DNA of 36,238 bases from an uncultured beta proteobacterium (GTDB lineage Bacteria; Pseudomonadota; Gammaproteobacteria; Burkholderiales; Burkholderiaceae_C). The position numbers were made by a program, and so were the translations under genes. Below the pieces are notes generated by a model. It was not told the DNA's origin. It did not search any database and saw only the letters and a list, made by a program, of their open reading frames with translations. This document shows positions 28,182-35,920 of the stretch, piece after piece; the stretch's first letter is position 1; each line of letters opens with the position of its first letter. The stretch is taken from assembly GCA_903924955.1 (NCBI GenBank), contig CAIYDK010000232.1, positions 1 to 36,238 of the forward strand. The letters are read 5' to 3'.

Positions 28182-28748
28182 TCAGCGCAGCCCGTCGTAG
28201 CCCGTTCGGACCGAGAAATCGCCAAAACCAAGGCCGCTGCCAGACGGCATCACGCCAAAAAGTTTATCGTGCAAATCAGACAGCACCATCATCGCAGCGG
28301 CGGCATCCTGATTGAAGCCCATGCGAGCGTTGCCCTTGCTGTCACCGCCATCCATGATCAGCTTGGAAATGTATTCGCTGCACTCCTTGTGGCCCCATAG
28401 CGTGCGAATGGTGTTGGCGATGCGATGGTGGTGCAGTTCAACTAGTTGAAGGGCATCCTCTTTGCGTTGCCCGTCGGTGCGCTCCCGTGTCGCAACGGAC
28501 TCATCGGGTGTTCCGTCTTCAAAAATCGGCAATGGAACGGTTTGCAAAAACGCACCAGAAGCATCGGGCAGCGGTTGCGGCACGTTCAAGGCGCTGAACC
28601 GGGAATCCTGCTCGGCTACGGCGTTCTCCCAAAGACCCCAGGTTGTGTCCGGGTCGTCCTCGACAATTTCAAGGCCGCGCGAGTCCACCGACTCCTTGGT
28701 CGATGCCTGCGCTGACTTTTTCCCTTTGCCTAGAAAACTACTGAACAT
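28182..28748 (-). CDS. Hypothetical protein, 188 residues
   Basis: No family is recognised. The protein is hydrophilic and has no signal peptide or membrane helix, so it should be cytoplasmic. It opens with a Lys/Ser-rich tail (MFSSFLGKGKKSAQA), has an acidic Trp-containing segment (DDPDTTWGLWENAV), a Pro-rich middle, and a helical second half with LHHHRIANTIRTLWGHKECS, a His/Cys-rich stretch that could bind metal but is not a known motif. The C-terminal region is Gly-rich. It converges with rep and is preceded, in the same orientation, by the cyclic-nucleotide-binding protein gene 191 bases upstream. Codon use matches the host, and a normal ATG start supports a real gene. Confidence 0.7.
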   Translation of the reverse strand: MFSSFLGKGKKSAQASTKESVDSRGLEIVEDDPDTTWGLWENAVAEQDSRFSALNVPQPLPDASGAFLQTVPLPIFEDGTPDESVATRERTDGQRKEDALQLVELHHHRIANTIRTLWGHKECSEYISKLIMDGGDSKGNARMGFNQDAAAAMMVLSDLHDKLFGVMPSGSGLGFGDFSVRTGYDGLR

Positions 28749-28939
28749 GTACGTTCCCCATCATTTCTAACAATGCTACCCCAGCTGGTGAAACTTGGCC
28801 ACCGCTGGTCCGATCAAAATGCACCAGTCATCCAGAAACGATAACAAACCGCCACAACAGTTGGAATTGATTGCAATTCACATGGAATCGGCCACACCCT
28901 ATTTTATGACGCATGAACAGAGCCAGCCATTTCGAACGA

Positions 28940-29491
28940 TTACCTGATGACCCTGTCCATCTCTGCACGCATTGACTGGCACATCTTTGCATAGAGTTTC
29001 AATTTTCGTGACGTTTCCCTTAAACGCCCGGTAATGCGGATGGAAACACCTAACATTAACTTTGCTCCGATGGCGGGTTCCTTGACGATCAAGGTGAAAA
29101 AATCGTTTCGAGTCAGAACTGCGCAATAGAGTTCCGTTGCGGCCGTGCATGACGCTGAACGAGGCCCGTTGTCCAGAAGCCCCATTTCACCAACCAGCTC
29201 ACCCGCACCGAGTACGGCTGTTGTTATAGGAGAAAAGCTATCAACAACAATGTTTTCAACCACAACTTCGCCCTCAATGATTAGCGCCATAAATCCGGTA
29301 TCCGAAGCATCGCCTTCTTGGATAAAACAGTTGCCGCTGTCATACCGCGCAGGCTTCATGAATCCAACAATTTTGGCGGCTTCGTTCAGAGTCAACGATG
29401 CGAATGCGGAGGGTGCCGTTAGCAATTGCACTGCCAAGCTAACCGAAAGAGGGGCGGCATTTTCGTCGGCTTGGCTCTCGGATATTTCCAT
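28940..29491 (-). CDS. Stand-alone cyclic-nucleotide-binding domain protein
   Basis: A 183-residue protein with one cNMP-binding (CRP-like) domain at about residues 40-140. The barrel strand YDSGNCFIQEGDASDTGFMA is followed by the phosphate-binding cassette VGEMGLLDNGPRSAS, whose Glu and Arg, needed to hold the cyclic phosphate, are both present. The C-terminal ~45 residues are a basic, helical tail (RITGRLRETSRKLKLYAKMC). No HTH is seen, so it is not a Crp/Fnr transcription factor; it may act through a partner or on membranes. The ATG at 29491 is chosen because upstream residues do not fit the domain. AT content is somewhat higher than in rep. Confidence 0.82.
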   Translation of the reverse strand: MEISESQADENAAPLSVSLAVQLLTAPSAFASLTLNEAAKIVGFMKPARYDSGNCFIQEGDASDTGFMALIIEGEVVVENIVVDSFSPITTAVLGAGELVGEMGLLDNGPRSASCTAATELYCAVLTRNDFFTLIVKEPAIGAKLMLGVSIRITGRLRETSRKLKLYAKMCQSMRAEMDRVIR

Positions 29492-29636
29492 TACTACGCG
29501 CTTTATGCAAAAGGTGCAGCTATCGTAACCCAGCAAACCCGGCCCTGTCATGTCTACCAGACGGCACCCCTGAATGCAAAAAACCCATCAAATTGGACGG
29601 ACTCTTGTGGGCACTCGCCAATCCGACAAGACCTTC

Positions 29637-29891
29637 TCACCCATGCCGCGCACAGCCGCAGTCGTTGTGCTTCCTGAAAATCACTTCCCCGGTCGGCGTA
29701 TGTACCACCCGGATTTCCCCGCCACAAGGCACTGTGCGCGTCTTGGCGGCCATCGCCACTGCCAGTGATCTGTCGTGCACCAGCATTTCCTTGCTTTCAG
29801 ACGTTGCGCCAGCGGCCCAGTGCGGATTGCGCAAAGTGCGGTTGCTTTCTATCCTGAATTCACCCCTGTTGTGGTGCTTGATTTGTCGCAT
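29637..29891 (-). CDS. Small hypothetical protein (84 residues)
   Basis: No family is recognised. It starts at an ATG preceded by AGGGGGA at good spacing, which makes translation likely. The sequence is basic at the N-terminus (MRQIKHHNRGEFRIES) and ends with IRVVHTPTGEVIFRKHND and a CGC pair, resembling a compact beta-hairpin. It lies between the cyclic-nucleotide-binding gene (145 bases downstream on the same strand) and the tRNA-Gly gene. It may be a short cytoplasmic protein. The strong ribosome site is the main evidence. Confidence 0.55.
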   Translation of the reverse strand: MRQIKHHNRGEFRIESNRTLRNPHWAAGATSESKEMLVHDRSLAVAMAAKTRTVPCGGEIRVVHTPTGEVIFRKHNDCGCARHG

Positions 29892-30063
29892 GGAGATTCC
29901 CCCTATCGTTATTGTTTTAAGTAAGGCCAGTGGTCAACCTTTGCAAGTTTCCACCGGACCTGTGCCGGACCCCCTTGCCAATGGCGGAAACGCCAAAGGC
30001 AAAGCCCATCACGATGGACGGGATTGGTGCAATGATGGCCTGGGTGGGCCAGTGTGTGAAATA

Positions 30064-30139
30064 TGGAGCGGGAAAAGAGGCTCGAACTCTCGACCTATAC
30101 CTTGGCAAGGTATCGCTCTACCAACTGAGCTATTCCCGC
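30064..30139 (-). tRNA. tRNA-Gly (GCC)
   Basis: On the minus strand a 76-base cloverleaf begins GCGGGAATAGCTCAGTTGG and ends in an encoded CCA. The anticodon loop reads CTTGCCAAG, giving anticodon GCC. The acceptor stem GCGGGAA pairs with TTCCCGC. Standard D and T arms (GTTCGAGCC) are present. It lies 56 bases downstream of tRNA-Phe on the same strand; the two are probably cotranscribed. Confidence 0.96.
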
Positions 30140-30195
30140 GGGGAGACCACCAGGGTGATCAAAGAAAAACCCATCAGGCGATGGGTCAATCAATT

Positions 30196-30271
30196 TGGTG
30201 GCCTGGGGCGGAATCGAACCACCGACACAAGGATTTTCAATCCTCTGCTCTACCGACTGAGCTACCGGGCC
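30196..30271 (-). tRNA. tRNA-Phe (GAA)
   Basis: A 76-base minus-strand cloverleaf beginning GGCCCGGTAGCTCAGTCGG and ending in an encoded CCA. The anticodon loop ATTGAAAAT gives anticodon GAA. The T arm GTTCGATTC is standard. It lies 50 bases downstream of the response-regulator stop. Confidence 0.96.
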
Positions 30272-30321
30272 TGAGCCTGAAATTATAGCAGGAAGATTGG
30301 CAGGTTTGGAACCTCAGATAA

Positions 30322-30999
30322 TCAATGTCCGTTACGTTTACCGCGGGTCAGGTCCACGCCTAGCTGCTTGAGTTTACGGTACAGATGCGTGCGCTCCAAA
30401 CCAGTCTTTTCAGCTACCCGCGTCATCGATCCATTTTCTCTCGCCAAGTGGTATTCGAAGTAGGCTTTCTCGAACTCATCCCGTGCCTCGCGCAAAGGCT
30501 TGTCCAGGACAAAGTTTTGTGTGGCCTGCAAACTCAATTCGCTGGGAGCGCTCACTGCGGATACGGAAAAGCCCGCAACTTCAGCGGCTGCCACCACCGA
30601 TTTGGGCGCCGCGGCCGCAATAGAGCGGTGCAAGTTGCTTCGCGCCAACCCCTGCTCCACCGCCTTGAGTAGCTTCTGCAAAGTAATCGGCTTCTCAAGA
30701 AACGCCAAGGCACCAATTTTGGTGGCTTCAACCGCTGTATCAATAGTGGCGTGCCCGCTCATCATGATGACGGGCATAGTAAGCGCACCAGAAGATGACC
30801 ACTCCTTGAGCAGCGTCACACCGTCCGTGTCGGGCATCCAGATATCCAGCAACACGAGGTCAGGTCGCTCGCGCAAACGTGCCGCCCGCGCCTGCGCTGC
30901 GTTCTCTGCAAGCTCAACGTTGTGTCCTTCGTCATTGAGAATTTCCCAGAGTAAATCCCGAATGCCATGCTCGTCATCCACAACCAGAATGTTTGCCAT
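30322..30999 (-). CDS. NtrX-like response regulator lacking the AAA+ domain
   Basis: A 225-residue two-domain regulator. The receiver domain (residues ~1-120) has the acid pair VVDDE, phospho-acceptor Asp52 in LLDIWMPDTDG, Ser81 in MMSGHAT and Lys103 in LEKPITLQK. A ~50-residue linker leads to a C-terminal Fis-type helix-turn-helix (YHLARENGSMTRVAEKTGL, then RTHLYRKLKQLGVDL). The sigma54-activating AAA+ module of canonical NtrX is absent, so it should not activate sigma54 promoters by ATP hydrolysis. It starts 38 bases after the NtrY-type kinase stop and is presumably its partner. I recall the short form from other betaproteobacteria, so it is likely natural and not a recent deletion. Confidence 0.88.
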   Translation of the reverse strand: MANILVVDDEHGIRDLLWEILNDEGHNVELAENAAQARAARLRERPDLVLLDIWMPDTDGVTLLKEWSSSGALTMPVIMMSGHATIDTAVEATKIGALAFLEKPITLQKLLKAVEQGLARSNLHRSIAAAAPKSVVAAAEVAGFSVSAVSAPSELSLQATQNFVLDKPLREARDEFEKAYFEYHLARENGSMTRVAEKTGLERTHLYRKLKQLGVDLTRGKRNGH

Positions 31000-31037
31000 G
31001 TTGTATGCGTTATCCCTTAGATGCCAATGGTTCGCGG

Positions 31038-33335
31038 TCAAACCGGATCTGTGCCGTCTGCCGACAATGATAACGACACTTGCGCGCCGACCACTGCGCC
31101 ATCAACAATGCGGTTCACAATGTCAACGCGTGAGGCATGTTCGTCGGCGATTTTTTTCACCACCGCCAGCCCCAGTCCGGTACCTTTTGACTTGGTCGTT
31201 ACATACGGCTCAAATGCCCGTTTGAGGATGTTGTCAGGAAATCCCCCTCCATAGTCCAGGACACTTAAGCGCACCCGCTTGGCAGCTCGCTGATTCTGGG
31301 TGCGTATGACCACGCTGACATCTTCGCGGGTTTTTGCACTTTCAGACTCACCGGCAGACTCGCTGGCATCTTGTGCATTTTGAAGCAGGTTGTGAATTAC
31401 TTGGCGCAACTGCTGCGCATCCCCCATTACCCTAGGGCACTTGGCGTCCAGTTCCAAATGGACAGGGACTACTAAACTTTCATGCTCGTAGAGTTGCAGC
31501 ACATCGGCGATTAGCGCATTCAGGTCGACTGGTTTTAGTTCGGCTGCAGGCAATCGCGCGTAATCGCGAAAATCGTTCACCAATCGTTTCATGGCCTCAA
31601 CTTGATCGACGATTGTCTTCACAGACTTGGTCAGTATGGCCTGATCTGCGCTCGCCAGTTTGCCAGTCAGCTTCATCTCCAATCGCTCGGCAGACAATTG
31701 AATCGGGGTCAGCGGATTTTTTATTTCGTGCGCCAGTCGACGTGCCACCTCTCCCCACGCCTGCGCCCGTTGTGCTGACACGATGTCCGATATATCGTCA
31801 AACACCAGCAATCGCGCGTTACCAGGCAACTCTGCGCCGCGTGCCACCAGGATCAGCTTTCGGTCAAATGGCCCCTGTGGCGCCGATCCGTCACCGCCAA
31901 GTTCAAACGAGCGCTGCCAGTGATCCAACTCCTGCTCGGTCCGCTGGATCAAAAAATCATCGAACTGGGTTTGTACCGCTCCCGCAAAGTGGTGCAGTCC
32001 TTCGATATCCGCAAGCAATTTTCCCTCATAGTCCGCAAGGGAAACCTTGAGAATACGGGTCGCACCGGGATTGGAAGACCTGATCAGGCCCTGCGCGTCC
32101 ATCACAATCACACCGGCAGTCAGATTGTCCAAGATGGTCTGCAGGTTGGCACGCGCCGCATCGACCTGGGCCATACTCACTTGCACGGCACGCCGGGCGT
32201 CAGCCACCTGTTCTGTCATGGAGGCAAAAGCGCGGGTCAAATCGACCAGTTCATCATTGCCTTGCATGACCAGTTTGGGAGTCAGGTCTCCCGCGGCCAC
32301 CTGGCTGACGCCTTCAGCCAACGTCAACAAAGGGCGGGCAATCTGATCCCCCAAAATGACCGCCAACAACACTGCGCCAAACACCGCCAAAAACAAGCTC
32401 AGGGTAAGCGTTCCAATGTACATGCGCTTGAGTCCTTCACGACCCAGCGCGCGCTCTTGGTACTCGCGATTGGCATTTTCCACCGCCAACGCATTTGCCA
32501 CCAGATTGGGAGGCAAGGCGCGAGTAATCATGAAATACCTAAGTTCCGGGCTCAACCCTAAAACCGAACTTGGAATTGGAACGAGCACCTTGATTCGCGC
32601 ACCGTCCAGACTTGCAGGAACGACGTCATCAAGACCCTCGATCCATGACAGCGCACGCTCGGCCCGTGCAGTACGAAACTGTGCAGGAGTTGGCTTATCG
32701 GGCGCCAGTTGAAAGCGGGACTGGCCGGCACTAGCCAGCAACTTCCCGGACGCACTCCAGAGTGTCGCGTCGGCCGCTCCAAGCTGCTCGACCAACCGGT
32801 CGAGCAGCAAGCCAACAGTCGGATCCCCTGCTTCCGTAAATTGCGCTGCCGAGGTTCGCGCCTTACTCGTCAGATCATTCGATAGGGTATCGAGCGCTAC
32901 GCGGCCCAGATTCAATCCAGCTTCCAGGGCACCTTCTACTTTTACGTCGAACCAGGTTTCAATGGACCGGGACACAAATTGGTAAGACACCACATAGATG
33001 AGCATACCGGGGGCCAGACCGACCAAGGCAAATATGGTGGCCAGTTTGACCAGCAGCCGACTGCCAAACCGCCCTTGACGCAAGCGCATGAGCAGCCGAT
33101 AACCGACCCAGACGATGGAGCAAAACAAGGCGGATGCAACTACAACGTTAACGACGAACAAGCGCGCGTAGTTACGTTCGTACATTTCCCTGTTGTTGGT
33201 CGCTTCCATTAGGAGGTAAAGCAACCCCAACCCAATAGCCACCATGGCCAGCGCACCACTCGCCAGCGTCCAACGCAGGGCCCGAGAACGCTGCATGGCT
33301 TGATCGGACTGGCCCGTGCGAAACACGCCGTTCAT
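31038..33335 (-). CDS. NtrY-type sensor histidine kinase
   Basis: A 765-residue membrane kinase. Two N-terminal helices (~21-41 and ~60-80) and a third near 95-115 precede a large extracytoplasmic domain (~120-290). A further helix (~305-325) leads to a HAMP domain (LGDQIARPLLTLAEGVSQV), a PAS domain (NLQTILDNLTAGVIVMDAQG) and the kinase core with phospho-acceptor His536 in LAHEIKNPLTPIQLSAERL. HATPase motifs are HNLLQNAQDAS, LDYGGGFPD, YVTTK and GTGLGLAVVKKI. Start ATG (33335) and the DUF4390 stop overlap as ATGA. This is the NtrY architecture, linked to nitrogen or redox sensing elsewhere; the signal here is unknown. All catalytic motifs are intact. Confidence 0.92.
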   Translation of the reverse strand: MNGVFRTGQSDQAMQRSRALRWTLASGALAMVAIGLGLLYLLMEATNNREMYERNYARLFVVNVVVASALFCSIVWVGYRLLMRLRQGRFGSRLLVKLATIFALVGLAPGMLIYVVSYQFVSRSIETWFDVKVEGALEAGLNLGRVALDTLSNDLTSKARTSAAQFTEAGDPTVGLLLDRLVEQLGAADATLWSASGKLLASAGQSRFQLAPDKPTPAQFRTARAERALSWIEGLDDVVPASLDGARIKVLVPIPSSVLGLSPELRYFMITRALPPNLVANALAVENANREYQERALGREGLKRMYIGTLTLSLFLAVFGAVLLAVILGDQIARPLLTLAEGVSQVAAGDLTPKLVMQGNDELVDLTRAFASMTEQVADARRAVQVSMAQVDAARANLQTILDNLTAGVIVMDAQGLIRSSNPGATRILKVSLADYEGKLLADIEGLHHFAGAVQTQFDDFLIQRTEQELDHWQRSFELGGDGSAPQGPFDRKLILVARGAELPGNARLLVFDDISDIVSAQRAQAWGEVARRLAHEIKNPLTPIQLSAERLEMKLTGKLASADQAILTKSVKTIVDQVEAMKRLVNDFRDYARLPAAELKPVDLNALIADVLQLYEHESLVVPVHLELDAKCPRVMGDAQQLRQVIHNLLQNAQDASESAGESESAKTREDVSVVIRTQNQRAAKRVRLSVLDYGGGFPDNILKRAFEPYVTTKSKGTGLGLAVVKKIADEHASRVDIVNRIVDGAVVGAQVSLSLSADGTDPV

Positions 33336-33961
33336 TTTGGTGGAGCAATTGTCAGAACGGAGCTGCTCGTGGCAGCGATGTCCCAATCCGATTGCCCCAG
33401 CGCCCCGATCTGGAACGGGCGCGGCAACTGATTCAGGTCCAGTCGGAAGCGAAAGTCGACCTTGTACTTTTGACTCGCGTCGAGGTCACTTGCATCGGCA
33501 ATTTTCCATCTCGAAACCCGCTTGATCGCAGAAAGTACCTGCGCCAGAGTGTCAAAATTCTGATTCAACGCAAGTCCCAGACCGACTTCTCGTCCCGCGC
33601 CCGCTGTAACGTTCAGACGCCACCGTCGGGTGAGTGGTTGGTAAGCCAAGCGCAAGTGCCGCTCGACGGAACTGATTTTTTTGTCGTACCAATACCAACG
33701 TTCACGCAAAACATCGGCTTCCATAACAAAAAACAGAGGGATTCCCTTCAGCAATGCATCTTCTACCGCTGTTGGAAGCTCAAATGCAATTTGCGCGGAA
33801 ACTACGATCTCCTCATCAAGGCGCTCCAGTTGGTACTGCGTTATCTCAGTTGCGTTTTGAGCATACGCCCAACCAGTCAGCAGTACCAGGATCAAGGCGG
33901 CAAGCGCGTTCCTGGCTCGTTCAAACCATCCGCTTTTGTAGCAACGCGTAATAGAAACCAT
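33332..33961 (-). CDS. DUF4390 family exported protein
   Basis: A 209-residue protein with an N-terminal hydrophobic segment (ALAALILVLLTGWAYAQ) that looks like a signal peptide ending AYA. The remainder matches DUF4390: EEIVVSAQIAFELPTAVEDALLKG, then PLFFVMEADVLRERWYWYDKK and YQPLTRRWRL. The function is unknown, but members regularly precede NtrY-type kinase genes in betaproteobacteria, suggesting a periplasmic partner of the sensor (inference). It overlaps the rsmB end by 41 bases and the kinase start by four. The start at 33961 is the best ATG in frame; its ribosome site is weak, as expected for a coupled gene. Confidence 0.8.
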   Translation of the reverse strand: MVSITRCYKSGWFERARNALAALILVLLTGWAYAQNATEITQYQLERLDEEIVVSAQIAFELPTAVEDALLKGIPLFFVMEADVLRERWYWYDKKISSVERHLRLAYQPLTRRWRLNVTAGAGREVGLGLALNQNFDTLAQVLSAIKRVSRWKIADASDLDASQKYKVDFRFRLDLNQLPRPFQIGALGQSDWDIAATSSSVLTIAPPK

Positions 33962-35246
33962 CGTAATCACAAGCCTGATTGTCCGGGACGCCCTCGCAAA
34001 ATGCGCCATTTTGGGGAATTAAATGCCCCGCCGAAGGCAGCAAAGCTGCGTCGGTGTTGTGTGTTAGAAACGTTTGCACTTGGTTGTGGCCTTCAGCAAG
34101 AAACACCGAACAGGTGCAGTACACCATTCGTCCACCTGGACGCAGCAACTTCCACAGTGCGTGCAGCATTGTTTTCTGTTGCTCAGCCAGTTGGGCAATG
34201 TCAGACTCGCGCCGTAACCATCGCACATCTGGATGGCGGCGCACGATGCCCGATGCCGTGCACGGTGCGTCCAACAAGATGGCATCAAACAACTGGCCAT
34301 CCCACCATGACTGAGGGCGTGACGCATCTGCGGTCAAAACGCGGGCCTCGAGCCCCAGGCGCGTCAGGTTTTGATGAATGCGTTCGATGCGTCGCGCATC
34401 AATTTCCAGTGCGACAACCGGGCTATTCGTCAACTCCAGCAGATGCCCGGTTTTTCCACCCGGCGCCGCACAGGCGTCAAGAATGCGCAGACTTGGAGAC
34501 TGCAATGCCTGCCCCAGTAGAAGCGGGGCCGCCATTTGGGCGGCTGCATCCTGCACGGAGACCCATCCATCGGAAAAACCAGGCAACTCCTGCACCGCAA
34601 CAGGGCGTTCCAATACAAGAGCGCCACCGTCGGTTGTTCGAGCGACGATCCCCGTTTTTTCCAAAAGCGACAGGTAGTCCGTCAGGGTGGTCTTACGGAC
34701 GTTAATGCGCAGGGTCATGGGTGCGTGGCTATTGGCAGCCAGCAGGATGGCTTGCCACTGCTGCGGGTGGTCTTTTTGCAGTCGCTTGATCCACCAGAGG
34801 GGGTGATTCCAACGGGCTGTCAAATCCGCGTCGGTACTAGCTACCAGTGCGTCGCGTTCTCGCAAAAATCGCCTCAAACACGCATTTAGAAAATTGGCTT
34901 GCGCCTTGGTTGAGACACCACGTTTGGCCGCCTCCACCGCCTGATTGACCAGCGTGAACATGTCATAAGGTGCATCAGCACCTTGCCATGCAAGTGACAA
35001 CGCCACGCACAACAGCGCATCGGCCGGGGGCGGCGGCAACTTGTTTACCAGTTTGGATCGAAGTGCCTGCGCGCGCCCGAGATTGCGCCACACATGAAAG
35101 GCAAGCGCCTGCACGCCCGCTCGCAGTTCCGAGGGAATCCTTTCGATGGCCGCAGTTCCTGACACCCCGTCACGCACCGCCATAACCACGGCGGCGGTCG
35201 CGTTCAATTGACGCCACAAGGGAATGGCTTCGGCACCTGATTTCAT
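33921..35246 (-). CDS. rsmB: 16S rRNA (cytosine-967-C5)-methyltransferase RsmB
   Basis: A 441-residue RsmB/Sun. The N-terminal ~150 residues are the NusB-like helical domain (PLWRQLNATAAVVMAVRDG). The C-terminal methyltransferase has SAM motif I LDACAAPGGKTGHLLEL, motif IV with the first catalytic-site Cys DAILLDAPCTASGIVRRHPD, and motif VI with the nucleophilic Cys YCTCSVFLAEG. It methylates C967 of 16S rRNA using S-adenosylmethionine. The ATG at 35246 has AAGGA placed five bases upstream, itself just after the LemA-like stop. Downstream it overlaps the DUF4390 gene. In enteric bacteria rsmB follows fmt; here it sits with a two-component system instead. Confidence 0.94.
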   Translation of the reverse strand: MKSGAEAIPLWRQLNATAAVVMAVRDGVSGTAAIERIPSELRAGVQALAFHVWRNLGRAQALRSKLVNKLPPPPADALLCVALSLAWQGADAPYDMFTLVNQAVEAAKRGVSTKAQANFLNACLRRFLRERDALVASTDADLTARWNHPLWWIKRLQKDHPQQWQAILLAANSHAPMTLRINVRKTTLTDYLSLLEKTGIVARTTDGGALVLERPVAVQELPGFSDGWVSVQDAAAQMAAPLLLGQALQSPSLRILDACAAPGGKTGHLLELTNSPVVALEIDARRIERIHQNLTRLGLEARVLTADASRPQSWWDGQLFDAILLDAPCTASGIVRRHPDVRWLRRESDIAQLAEQQKTMLHALWKLLRPGGRMVYCTCSVFLAEGHNQVQTFLTHNTDAALLPSAGHLIPQNGAFCEGVPDNQACDYDGFYYALLQKRMV

Positions 35247-35253
35247 ATCGTCC

Positions 35254-35811
35254 TTATAGCGTGCCACCACGTTTAAAGCCCATAAGGCCAACAACCAAAC
35301 GTGCCGGCACCTGTGACAACGCTTCGTTGTACTTCAGCAAGATCTGGTTAAACCCGCTGCGCGATGTTTCTACCCGATGGGTGACTACATCCCATTGCAT
35401 CCGCATTTCGTTGGGCATGGGCGGTCCTGCGAGGTCCTCTGGCACATCGCGCAGCCGGTCCCAAACTTGCTGGAGCGTCGCCATGGCTAGCGCCAGCTCA
35501 CCCAACGGCTCGGTGTCCAGCGGCGCCGCCCGCGCATTCTTTAACGCTTGGTCAACTGATTGGAGTGCTCCCGTTAATAAGGCCCAACCATGCGCTGATT
35601 CACCCGCATGCGCCAGCGCGCCGTTCTCCAGTCCGCCTTGAAAGCTTTGCGTCTGCTCCCGAGTCAAATCTGCGTATTCGTGCAAGTGTTTTTCAACGGA
35701 TCCAAATGCACTCAATCCTCTTGCACGCATTCGCATCAGTCGGTTGTACAAGCCAACTCCCCAAAAAAGAAGGAGAGCTAGCGTCGTCCACAGCAACAGC
35801 GTACCGCTCAT
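35254..35811 (-). CDS. LemA-like membrane-anchored protein
   Basis: A 185-residue protein with one N-terminal membrane helix (LLLWTTLALLLFWGVGLYN). YNRLMRMRARGLSAFGSVEK directly after it matches the LemA core, YN-x-L-x-x-x-R-x-x-V-x-x-A, and the C-terminus YNEALSQVPARLVVGLMGFK matches the LemA tail. The middle is shorter and more divergent than classical LemA, so this is a family relative, not a typical member. Topology would be N-out with a helical cytoplasmic or periplasmic bundle. The start at 35811 has GGGGA five bases upstream. It precedes rsmB by seven bases and likely opens that operon. Function unknown. Confidence 0.7.
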   Translation of the reverse strand: MSGTLLLWTTLALLLFWGVGLYNRLMRMRARGLSAFGSVEKHLHEYADLTREQTQSFQGGLENGALAHAGESAHGWALLTGALQSVDQALKNARAAPLDTEPLGELALAMATLQQVWDRLRDVPEDLAGPPMPNEMRMQWDVVTHRVETSRSGFNQILLKYNEALSQVPARLVVGLMGFKRGGTL

Positions 35812-35857
35812 GTAATCCCCGAACAATCCATCGCAAAGTCACGAAGAATGCATATAT

Positions 35858-35895
35858 AAAAAAGGCCTCAAGCCCCCGTTAAATGGGCTTGAGGC
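35858..35895 (-). terminator. Intrinsic terminator of rpoC
   Basis: A perfect 11-bp stem (GCCTCAAGCCC at 35865-35875 with GGGCTTGAGGC at 35885-35895) and a nine-base loop is followed on the minus strand by a run of six T residues (35863-35858). It is 25 bases after the rpoC stop and 46 bases before the LemA-like start. It coincides with the 3' half of repeat copy H. Confidence 0.88.
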
Positions 35896-35912
35896 GCTAT
35901 GTTTAATATAGC
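35864..35912 (-). repeat. Dispersed ~50-bp repeat, copy H (rpoC 3' end)
   Basis: Read on the minus strand: GCTATATTAAACATAGCGCC, then TCAAGCCCATTTAACGGGGGCTTGAGGCC. The order GCTA, ATAGC, ACGGGGGCT, AGGCC and T-rich tail is the repeat consensus, but base changes have made its 3' half a perfect stem. It overlaps the terminator. Confidence 0.6.
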
Positions 35913-35920
35913 AAATATGG

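Noticed and set aside
28864-28879. GAATTG/CAATTC palindrome upstream of the hypothetical gene
   Set aside because: A 6-bp AT-rich palindrome is common by chance and does not fit a known operator; not called.
29917-30108. Minus-strand open frame of 63 residues overlapping tRNA-Gly
   Set aside because: Its start lies inside the tRNA gene and no ribosome site or family features are visible.
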